In this document: positions 39,569-51,500 of the stretch, one piece after another
Position numbering within the stretch: the stretch's first letter is position 1
Layout: every line of letters begins with the position of its first letter
DNA from: Anseranas semipalmata
Lineage: Eukaryota > Chordata > Aves > Anseriformes > Anseranatidae
Length of the DNA: 64,000 bases
Direction: 5' to 3'
Assembly: GCA_013399115.1 (NCBI GenBank)
Contig: VXAA01007177.1
Coordinates: 210,505 to 274,504 of the forward strand
Notes under the pieces: generated by a model
What the model was told of the DNA's origin: nothing
Seen by the model: only the letters and a program-made list of their open reading frames with translations
The model's database searches: none
Made by a program: the position numbers and the translations under genes

Positions 39569-42500
39569 GTAAGTAAGGTTTTTATCAAATAGTTATGTAA
39601 GTCCTTAATCTGCATATATAATATCAATTATAAATTGCTTTATTTGGTCTAAGAGAGCAGGTGGATTTTCAGTAATCAAGTTGTGTTGGAACCACTTGTC
39701 TCAGAATGAAAAAGAAACAACTTGTAAAATTCCTTGGATTTGTGTTTGCTATAATCAAAATATTTAAAATCTTTTCTGCAGATGTTTTAAGAAAGTAACC
39801 TTGAAAATTCGGCTGTCAAATTTCACACAGCTGTTTGAGATGTATCATTCAAGATACTGAATACTCAAGCTGAAGCGCTACCTCTTTTCTTCTCACCACT
39901 ATGACTGTTCTTGATGTTAGAGTATTGAAAATGTATTTTTACATCTATTGAGAATTGAAGGGAAGATATTCAATGTCTTTGTATGCCTGAGTATGTTGGT
40001 GGGCCTAGGAACCCCAGAAATGGGGAAATCCTCAAGGTTTTAGTTGACTCTAATATTAGTCTCAAGTCCTTGAATGTTTTGAAACTAGTATATGTTTTTA
40101 AAAGTACTAGTAGCATATGACTTGATACTCAGGACACCATTAATGCTCTTCGTAAAGATTATCACATAGATATACAAAGAAACAGTTAAGTTGCTTCATG
40201 GATTCTAATATGGTGACGTCTTTGCATATTATACTAAAAAAATTAATGTCATATTTCACATATTTGGACATTGTTGGCTATTTAATTATCTGCAGGTGTT
40301 TTGGGAAGAACATTTTAGTTGGGAGCAAAATCGTCTTTTGAGTTTGCTTGGGTGATAGCCCTCTTCTGAATCAGCAGGCAGTGATGTATTTTCATGCTAG
40401 GGAACTAGAGAAGAAATAAATAGTGCCCTCTTCTTTATTTACCGTGGAATTCAGCATTTCTTGAAGACAGGGGTATTGCTGGGTTGTTTTTATTGGAACC
40501 CTTGAGGCAAATTAAACATGTTTGTGCTTAAATATGAAACGAAAAATTAATGAACAATGCATTGGACAGAGTCCTACTACAGTAATCAGTTCTACAAGGA
40601 GTCCACAAAGATGTGTCACCATATACACTTGCCCCAGAGTCAGTCATGAGCTTCAGCATCAGGCCACCTTAGCTGGGTGTTAGGTTCATCTCCCAGCACC
40701 AGTTCTGCTGCCCAAAGGTGGCCCCTTAGCATTTGCATTCCAGGATTGCCACAAGGTAATGCTGTGGATATTCCTTATCTCATCACAAAGGGAAACTTCA
40801 CTCCCTTACAGGGAGTCATTCTGTCTCTGACTTTCCTGCTTCCAGCCAGTTTAACCCTTTCTGCAGTCAGGCCTTCTTCTCCTCCGTGCCAGACCATTCC
40901 TTGGTCATGAATTACCATTGCTGGCAAGTGAAAATTTGAGTTTCCCCTTTAGTATCTACTGTCCTTTATCCGGTAATCTACTTCAGTATGCATGTGATTA
41001 AAAGAGATGAGAGTTGCTGCTTTACAGCTGATCCGCAGTAATTCCAGTACACTCACTGATCCTAGACATGATTCTTCTATGTTTTAGCCTGTGTTCTCTG
41101 TGGATGGACAGACAACTGCCCTGAAAAGTATGGAGAGAAAAAGACCTATGTGGACTACAATCTCACTGTTCATTATTACTGTTTGGTAAGTATGTGGCAT
41201 TGATCTTGGAGCTCGTTTATTTTACCTGAAAAACAGGTAAAATAAATGCAACCAGTATTAAATAGCCATAACTTGTCCAAACAGTTTGTTGTAAAGCTTG
41301 AACTGTCAGCTTTAACTTGTAGCCTTGAAGGCTTGTACCTGTCAGGTGCAGCAGATTAAGTAAATTGCAACAAACCTTTATTCAGTGCTAAATTCTGTTC
41401 ATGATCCATTTCAATGAATTACTTGGTTCATTCTCCCAACATATCATAGCAATGAAGGTACATCTTGAGAGAAAGGGAACAGATTGCACCGATATGTTCA
41501 CTTTTATACAAGAAGCGTAGTGTAAAAATTTGGAATGTGAAAATCACCCTCTCCCCCTTCCCCCCCCACCCTTGTGGAAGAAGTATTTATTCATGTTTGT
41601 CATTAGTTCTTGTTTAGGTATGAGGTATTCTCTGACAGTACATAGGACATTGTATCACTTAAATAGTCCTATTTTTCAGTTTAGTAATATGAACCCTACT
41701 GATCAGTCACAGCTATTGAATAAAAGCTTGAGTTGCACAAAGCTATGGGTGTAAACTACATTTCAATATTTGTTTATCACACTTGTCATTTTCCAAAATT
41801 CATATTCTACTTATACTACCTTTCGGACTTGAAGCTTCAAGTTTTTGCAGGTGACTTAATAGGTTGGATATTAAAGCCTTAAAAGATAAAGCAGAGTGGA
41901 GGTTTTCTGAAGTTATGTAAAGATTTTTTTTCTTAAAATTCCTTTCAGCTGCTTAAAACTGATTTAGGTCTGTTTGCGATAATCTTGTCACATGTAAGGC
42001 CAAATGAAAAGGTAGAAAACGTTTTCCTGATGGAGTAAAAGAGCTAGGAAAGTGCATGCTTGCAACACTAAATCCTCAAATTACTGATTTCTAAGATACT
42101 TTATAAGATACTTTTATAAGGAGTTTCCTACAGTTATCTTTTAGGCTTTGGTTCCCACTTTAAACAAACATGATTTTATTAAAATATCGTGAGTACTCTA
42201 TAAGAAAAGAATTGTAGAAAGAGGCCAATTAGTCATGCATCTTCATTTTTCATTGCCAAATATCTCTCACTTGGAAAAATAACCTTAATTGGCTTTGGTA
42301 TAAAATTTTACATTTATTAGACTAAAAATACTGACAAAAAACTGTAGTTGGAAAATGGTGCTATATTGAAATTTTGCTTCTGAGAAAACTATAAAATGAG
42401 ATTGGAAGGAATATAGGAGGTATCAAGTTATGAAACTATTTAGTTATTTGAACTCTGTGACGTAATTGCCTCTAACTCTGTAACTCTAAATTATCATCAA

Positions 42501-45500
42501 GCTCCCCTGACTTGCCAAGTTACTGGATTCTGTTTTTATTTAATTCTCCTCTAAAGTGAATTACTTTTCCTCTTAGTTTGCACTTCAGTACAGATATTTC
42601 CTACTGTGCTTCATTATCTCCCCAGCACAATTGTCATTCACATTAACTAAAGTAATTTAATTTTATTTCCTCTGAAGCTTTATTTATTTGATGAAAGTAA
42701 TTGTTTGACAATTATCTGAGTAGTCCCTATAGTTTGAAAAGGAAGATGAAATGCTCCATCTTAGGTTTTATGGTATTACATAAAACTTTGCTGTTATGAA
42801 ACTGTTTTCATATTAGTGGTTACTGTTCCCTATTGTCTCCTATCAGATGAATATCATCTAAATACATAGATGCCTTGGATCATTTTCTAATTGTTATGTG
42901 CATCTATAAACAGGATTAGATTACCTGGCCATTTGCCATATCATCAGTCTCGATACCATCAAGTGCTTGGCAATGTAAATTACTGATGGCAGACTTTGGT
43001 GATTTTAATATCAATATATTTGGGGCCAGAAGGAGGCTATTCTACTCTGATGGTTAAAATGTTTGTACACAAGCTTTGTTAGGCTAAATGTCTTTCTTCT
43101 ACTTAACAAATACAGTGTAGGTAATTTTAAATCTGTAGGTAGATGAATGTTACAATACTTGTTTTAATTTGTTTTCATAGTTGATGTCAAGTGGCATTTG
43201 GCAGAGGGGAAAAGAAGACGAAGGTGTAGATGGATTTTTAATCACAGATATTAGAAAAGAAGTTAACAGAGCTGCGAAACTGGTAAGAATGAAGTACTTG
43301 GTCTTTACAAGGAAGAGAGTAACTTTTCATTAAGCACATGTAGTGTCATCTGTGGGGTTTGTTTCATTTTCTTCTCCAATAGGCAATGTACCGAACCCAT
43401 TCAAGCATCTGAATTTTACATATCATTAGCAAGTACATTGGGTTCCCAGAAGCCCAAAGGCATAATAAGACTTGTAGAATTTTGCTAATATTTTTATTTC
43501 CTCTGTATGTTGCAGATAAATTAATGAGAGCAAATCGTACATGCATAATGCCTCATGACATTATGCTAAGCCTCAAGCTGATGTGCTGTTATTTTATAGA
43601 TGCAACTAAACTATAACTACTGATAAAATAATTTGTGTTTCAGCTTACAGGTAACTGTCAACATGCATATAAAACAATACATGATCAAATTCCATGAAAT
43701 AAGAATATATCTTCTCTTTGAAATATGCATAAAACACAAGTAAATAGTAGTTTTGTACTTTAGACGTTAATATTCTTTTATTTTTAAAATATATTCTTCC
43801 CAGAAATGTAACATCTGTAGGAAAAAGGGTGCTTCAATTGGATGTGTAGCTCCCAAATGCAAGAGAAGTTACCATTTTCCATGTGGACTACGAAAGGAAT
43901 GTATTTTCCAGTTCATGGAAGACTTCAGGTAAGTTTTGGGATTTTTTTGTTTTTTTTAATTTCGGTTCTGTTTAGACAGGAGATGATTGTTTTTTCATTC
44001 TGGCCATTGGACAGGCTGTTAGAGGTATGACATCTGAATTATCTGAGGAACAAAAATATCTTGATTTGTGGAAAACATGAAGACAAAACAGTTGCATTGA
44101 ATAACTAGTACATATAAAGTAATTTTTCAGCACTTTTAAAGAAGTAGAATGGTTAGCATTTGGTTTTTTGTTGTTGTTTTTGTCTACTTCCTTTACGTTT
44201 GTCGAAATGGCAAGTAAAAGTCTTGGCATTCCTTCTCTTGGTTTGTCCTGCGTATCTCTGGCAGCAGTCAAAATACACTGTATGCGCTCTTTTACTATCA
44301 TCTTTCCAGCATTTTGGCTGTAGTCAAAATACTCTTGTGTGTTTGATAATGTTTTCATTCTGCCTACTGTAAGTTGAGTTTGCAGGGTGGGTGGATGGCA
44401 GTCTGGGAGGCACTTAAACCATGAGTAGTTCATTTAAAAGTTAACATGAAGTCGAGCACGTGTAAAACTAATGCGTTTTCAGAAAGATTTGTTCTACAGC
44501 TGCACATCTTGTTTATTTTCTTACTTTGAAAATGTGCTAAATTTTAGAATTTACCACCCTAACCTTTGTAGAACCATTGTGCAAACTCAAAATTGATCCA
44601 TTAATGTCATGGTAACACTGAAATATAGGAAGAACCTGAGGTTCTGATGACAGGAAACATTACTTGGACCAAAAGAAATATTGACAGAAAGGGGGATATA
44701 TTATCACCACCTTACCAAGTATCAGCTGGCAAGGTGCTTCTTCCTTACTATTGTTCTATTGAATTGCTCTGTTAGATACATAATTTGTTTGTCTGCCTTT
44801 TTTAGCTTGTTTCAAAGTGTTTAGTCATGAAAAAGAGAGATAATAGGAAATTCATTTTGCTATCTTCAATTTTTATGAGGAAAGTTCTTAAAACATTGTT
44901 TTGATAAGGGAACTTTGCATTATTATTTGTAGATCTTACTGTTGGGAACATAAACCAGTTCAAATCTTTCCGGATAAAGAATCTAGAGGACCTTCACAGT
45001 GTACAATATGCCTGGATTTGGTTGAACATCTTCCGCTGTACAGTGTATTGAAAAGTCCTTGTTGTAAAAATGCTTGGTTTCATCGAGAATGCTTGCAGGT
45101 AACACAGGTTCTCCATTTCTTTTTTATTTGAGTCCATGGAGATCATGTTTTTGTTTTTAAAAATAATGGAACAGCTACTTAAAATTATGTAAAATTACTT
45201 AGGGATAATGTAAGCAGAAGGCATGGAATACATTAGATTTGAATGACAATATTAAAATTGTGTTTAGGACACTAGTGTTTTACAAGAAGGATTTTTTTAT
45301 GCTATTACATTTTCTTTTTCCCCCATGTTTCTGCATGTCTGATACAATTCCTGCCTTTGGTTCTTTTTAGGAATTGAAGTCCAGCCTAGGTAGCTGCCTT
45401 CTTGCAAGTCATTATGTGCAGAATCTAAATGCTAAAAATGTCAGTTATCCATAATCAATTCCCTTTGCCTAAGTCCATAGCTGGAAAAAGTTATGAGGTT

Positions 45501-48500
45501 CTTTTTGTAAACTCATCCTAGAGCTGGAGAATCTGACTGAAAAGAAGGATTATACTTTTATTTATGACCCTGATTCTTGCATTTGAACTGTTGTGAGTCA
45601 CTCACTTGTCCTCTAAAGGAAGAGAAAATACTCACCATTTACTTCAAGGTCAAGTGACATCATGGTTGTCGTCAGACTTAACGTCCATGTCAGGATGGTG
45701 TCCATGAATTTAATGGCTATAGATATTAAGACCTATGTTGTCATCCTAAGGATGGTAGTAATTCAATAATTGGTTTGGTTTTCTGTTTTTTTTCTTTTTT
45801 CCTTTTTTTTCCTGACACAGTATCAAGCTTTGAGTGCTGGGATATTTTTCTTTAGGTGCACAGTATGTAATAACAAGGACAAATTTCAGAAAGAAATGTT
45901 GAGAATGGGTATACACATTCCAGAAAAGTAAGTAATTTTGTAAATAATCACTGTTTTATAGAAACTTACTTTGATATGGTGTTAGAAACACTTTTTTTTA
46001 CTATTAGTCTATAGAACTGCATTGATAAATATGTGAAACCTCAGTTCTGCCTTCAGTGGTGGAATTGTTTTGATAAGGAGTAGCATGTTTCCTTTTATTT
46101 ATGTGACAAAGTTGTCTAAAGCTCATCTCAGACAATGAGCAGGAAGCTTTGAAAAGTCATTTTTAATGCCATGATTCAATCAGACACCTATCTAAAAGAT
46201 CAAAACACTTTCTAAATATGATTGTTAGACATTAACATAGAGGTTGATAAGAAATTTATTTTATTTGTCCAAGTTTAAGTTATCTGAATTACTTCCCAGA
46301 CAGTATTATAGTCCACTGGTTACTCAGCCATACAGCTTCTCCTCAGGGATTGTTAAGGATATGTTTAGTTATAACAACTGCTTCTAAAATTGAGCTGTTT
46401 TTCATATGTTTCTGCCATTTGATGGGGCTCAAAATAAGACAAGGTGATCAGAATGATGTTTCTTTGTTGGAAGTATTATTTCTTAACTACTAGTCTCTTC
46501 AGAGACTGGTATTAATTCCTTCTAGAGACAGGAGCTCAAGCGTTTGGAGAGGAAGAAGAGTCGAAATACTTGATGAACTTTGCCATACTGGCTTGGAAAA
46601 TACTGAGTTATTATTCTTATAGCATTTTCAGTGGTAACCTCAGTAGACTGCCAAAACAAGTATCTGTCTGCTCTGAGAAAGTGGAATAATATGAGATGGA
46701 GCAAATATATACTGAGGTCATACAAAAATACTTTGATAAAAGAAACATTTCACACGAAACCATCTGTCAATGTATATTTTATAGTAGTATTTTTGTTATT
46801 CCTACTTCAGGACTTCCCTGGATATTGGAAAATAATAATAGTGTGTATCTGATATAGGAATCCAAAGAAGCAGTAAAAGGAGTTGATCGGAAAAGAATAG
46901 TATTTGGTGTCAGATTTTCTGGGCTAGTAACGAGATCATACCCAGTGTAATACAAATCAAGTGAACGCTTATGGATTTGCTTAAGAGGGTACTTTTATAG
47001 GTAGCTATGTTTAATTTCTGGCCTGAGAGATCATTACTTTATCCTAGATTGTTTGGTTGTTGCCTAGAATGTTATGTGATCAGAAATACAGTTACAGTAA
47101 CAGACCACCTGCCTTATTAATAGGGATGCGTCTTGGGAACTTGAAGAGAATGCATATCAAGACTTACTGCAATGTTATCAACACTGTGACATTAGAAGAT
47201 GTCTCTGCAAGGAAGGAAGAGACTATAATGAACCTGATAGGTAAGACAATTCTTCCAGGAAGATAACTTGGGGGATGGAATAGTTATCAAAAAAAAAAAA
47301 AAAAATCCTTTAATACTTTTCAGCATTGGGTTTTAATGTCAAGTCAAGACACCATTTCCTAATAAAATGCTTATTTTACTCCATATAATAGTAATGTTTC
47401 AATACTGATTTTCTCTAATTTCATCAGGTTATAAAAGCCAAGAAAACTAAACCAATCTATCATCAATTATCCCTGCTCTCATTTCATAAAGAGCTGAAGT
47501 AGAATTTGTACTTCCACAAAACATAGAATAGCATGTGCCTAAACTTGATGTTGTATCTTTCATTCACAGCTTAATTTACTAACTGAATTTAATAACTGTT
47601 AGAATACTTAATACCTTTACAAGAAACTTAAAGTACTAGACTTAGTTGAAAATTAACCAGCTGTGTAAGATCAATCTACTTCACAAGCGACAACCAAGCA
47701 TTTGGATCATTTAATAGGTGACTAAGCTGATATTCTTGCAAATGGTGTTTTGAACAATAAGCCAGATCACTGGCAGAAAAACTTACCGTTTCACAGAAGG
47801 GGTAGTTCTAACCACTCAGTGAGGGAAGGCTGTGAGCTAACCCTTTGCGTGCAAAGGGCAGCTAGAGTATTGCTGATAGCTCAGAGAGGCTTGAGTGATC
47901 TTGTAAAAGGCTTTATTCTGCTCTACCATTTGCTTAATTTTTGATCAAGTTCATTTTCTGTATTGCTTCATTTGTGAGTTTCTGAAATGTACACGGTCCA
48001 TTGAGATGAGTATACTCAAAGCTGTCAGACAGAGCCTCTGCTTTGAAGATCTGTTTATGTGGTAGGTTTTTCCCCATAGGTGTTAACTTCATTGTACAGA
48101 TTTGGCCAAGCATCGCTTGGTTCATTCTTGGTATACATACATCTCAGAATTGACTTAGCCTTTAAGAGTTGTACCTTTGGCTTCCAGTGTTTTAACCAGT
48201 ATCAGTCACATTGTTCCATTATAGTATGTTTAAGTGAATTTGAATAAATCTAGACAAAATACTAGCAGATATTTAAACACTAAAGAGTCTTATTTAGAAT
48301 GTGTAAAAACAATCGGATATGCTACTTTAAAGAATTCAACATTTTGGAAAGCTGAACAGTGGGTCTCTATAAAAAAACAGAAGACATTGCTGGCTAGCAA
48401 CATGAGGACAAAATACTGGCTTCAAGCTATTGACTTCAAGGCAGGGCAGGGGAGCACACTCGCTCATACTCATTTAATACGAATTGCTAGAACCTGGGTA

Positions 48501-51500
48501 GTTGTTTTTCTTTGTTGTATCCAGGAATTGTGAGTACATCTTATCTGAAGAAAGTTCCCCGTAATTATATACAGTTTGATAGATTATGCTTTGCTAGTTT
48601 AGTGTGTGGATTAAATTTACTGTTGAATGCTCCTAGTTTTAACTAGTCTCATTCTTCTGTGTAATTCTAAACAAATAAGTTTTTAATTTTAGTAAGTGGG
48701 AGATAAAGCGTTGTCAGTCTTGTGGTTCCCGTGGAACTCACTTGGCCTGTTCGTCTATGAAGTCATGGGAGCAACACTGGGAGTGCGTGGAATGCAGAAG
48801 CATCTTTGCAAAATCAGGTAATATTACAAATGTGATGGTGACTTCTTCAGATGATAAATTTTAAAAACATATGTGTATATTTTACAGCTAGCAAATTCAT
48901 TAAGTTGATGTAATTTCACCATGCAGGGAACTATAGCAAACAGAAAAAGCGTTCTTTGGCTACCTCTGAAAAGATGGATGGGACAACTTGTTTGGTGGAA
49001 GAGCCATCTCCGAAGTGCCTTCGGCAGTCACCTGGATGTCAACACAACTTTCTTCTCCAGTGTGTAACTTTGTAGCAGAAAACAGATTATAACATAAAAT
49101 AGTATTTAAACATGAGGAGGTGATGGCTTGTTGTGCAGGAGAGACTTCTTATACTAAATTGCAAATTGAGTAAAGTTGGAACAAGAAGTGTAGTGATTGC
49201 AGTTGTTCCCTGTAAACTATGAACACTGTAAACTTGCTATAGTTACTCATATTGGGTTTCATGTAAACCAGCTTTTAGTTTGACAAAACTAGATCCTTGT
49301 AAAAGGAATCTTTACAATTTAGATGTAACGTTGAATGTATGAATGGCAAAACTTAAAGCTAAGGTTCCTGATCAGTATTTTTGCATGTTAATAGTGTGCT
49401 AGAAATCTAGTTTACCAACATTTATATAAATCATGTTTTTTTCTGCAGTAATAAAATCTTACCAAGTCTGTAGAAACTAGTATTTTTAATTTGTGTATTG
49501 TATTAGTCAGGACTTCCATCTTGTATGTAGGATGCAACTAAAAACGGATCCTAAAACCAGCTCATAATAAAACACTGAATCATTCTTTTTCAAATTGTAG
49601 TTCAGGCACTGATGGATTTGAATTTGAATGAACATACAAATGAGTTTTGGTACTGAAACAGTGGGGAAAGTATATGGCTACCTTCAAAAAAGAAGTGTTC
49701 ATGTATTCTTCAGTTGTAGCTCTTAAAATAGTTTTTTTTGCTTATAGATCACCAAAGATAATGTGCCAGAACAACTTGTCACCCTGTTCACGCCTAGAAC
49801 TTCCAGCATCCAACAGAATGTCAATGTCCTTATCTCCACTGATGTCGAACAGGAACTGGTCCCTGAGAAAAAAGTATTTTCTTCTATTTTTTTGTACATT
49901 GAAAAGTAATCTAGCACATGACTTTATACACGTTTCCTGCAGAACATGATGTGTGTGTGTGTTTGTATGTATGCACAGTGGCTATATATATGTGTGTGTT
50001 TACATATAGTCACTAAAATACTGGAATAAGTACACTGAAGTCATTAACTTTATAATGTCTTTTGCTGTTTCTAAATGCTAGGGGGCCAGCTAAGGAGAAG
50101 GGAATGATACTGACAATTTTTAGGTTAGATAGCAAGGGGATCAAAACTCAAACACATATTTGTCCTTGAGGAAGCATGGCTAGCCATTCTTTACAAACAG
50201 GATTCTTTTTATTCCCCTAACTGCTTTCTTCAAATAAAACATGTCCTGAATTTTCAATGTTTTTGCATTTGCATCATAGAAATAGTTTCTGATTTTGCTA
50301 AAATCAGAGGTAAGATAACATGTTTTAATATAGAATATTCACTTTAAGGATACAAAATTCTTTGTCTTCTTGTGAGTACTTCATTTGTGAATTCTACCTG
50401 TAATATGTGCTAAAAATTCTGATGAGGGAATTAGTTACCTCCAGTATATAGGGTACTTTAAAATAGTTTTGGTGGCAAGGGGGGGGAGGTGTCTTCTTTA
50501 GGCTGGTGCTGTAACTTTGTAATGGGAATTGAAACCTTTTTTTCATCTCCCACTCAAATACATTTTTTTTTTTATAGTGGCAAAGATGTATATTAGTGAA
50601 TAGTTGTCAGAGTATTCTAACTTGCTTACAAAACATTTCTTTAATGCATTTCTTTGTATGCTCTTAAATTTCTCACTTGTTTCACATTGTTCAAACATAG
50701 AATGATGGTGTGAGAATTGTTTAGTACCTCACTGGTACAACTGAATTAAGAAAATAACTATTCACGTTATACCAAGGTAATTATTTCTCCTCTTTTTTTT
50801 TTCCTAGCTCTTAGATGTACTTAAAAATAACTTGCCACTATAGAGTTAAAATTTGAAGAATCTACTCCAAATATTTTACTGGTATAATTTAGGCAATACC
50901 TAAATGCACCAAAGTGTTTAAAGAGTTTTTTTTATTCCCCTTCAAAGATTTTTAGGTTGCTATCTGTATAATTGTTGCTCATAGGTTTCATCTGGAAATG
51001 CATGTAATTTTCTTGTAGGCATTTAAGAACGCAAAGAAGGGAAGTTTCTAGTATACTGAAGGAGTTAAAGCAACAAGTTAATAAAAAAACTACAAGGCTT
51101 AACATCAATACAGAAAATATCTGGAATAGTGCTTTAAAAGGATTTAGACAGCGTAACTTCAGACCTACAAACACCATTGAAGTAAAGTTCACAAACTGCA
51201 AAAATACATTAAAGACAGAAACGTCTACTGGATCAAAACACCTTTTCTTCCAATTACTAATGCTTCATCTTCAGAATTCATCATTGTTTGAGGGCTCTTC
51301 TGCAAAGAACTTGTCCCTTGACTCTCAAGGTAATTAAATGTTTTGTTCAAAAAATAAAGAACTATGTAACTTTAAAGGTTTTTAAGTCTTCAGCCAGTGT
51401 GATTGTTTAAGATCATAGCCCTGAAGGATGTAAATTGTTTTTTTGAGTTGTCTTGCTTTTCATTTCTAAAAGGGGGGGGCAGGGATTATAACACTAATCA

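Noticed and set aside
43972..44433. 153-codon minus-strand open frame within G2E3 intron 5
   Set aside because: No recognisable family, antisense in an intron, AT-rich, no splice or promoter context. Most likely chance.
46526..46610. Exon-like segment after TCTAG at 46525 that is open in phase with G2E3 exon 7
   Set aside because: Its translation does not resemble G2E3. The segment at 47124-47240 gives [13 protein letters not shown] in the right phase, the expected exon.
49647..49949. 100-codon + strand open frame in G2E3 intron 10
   Set aside because: Does not join in phase with the neighbouring exons and resembles no part of G2E3. It overlaps a microsatellite at its end.
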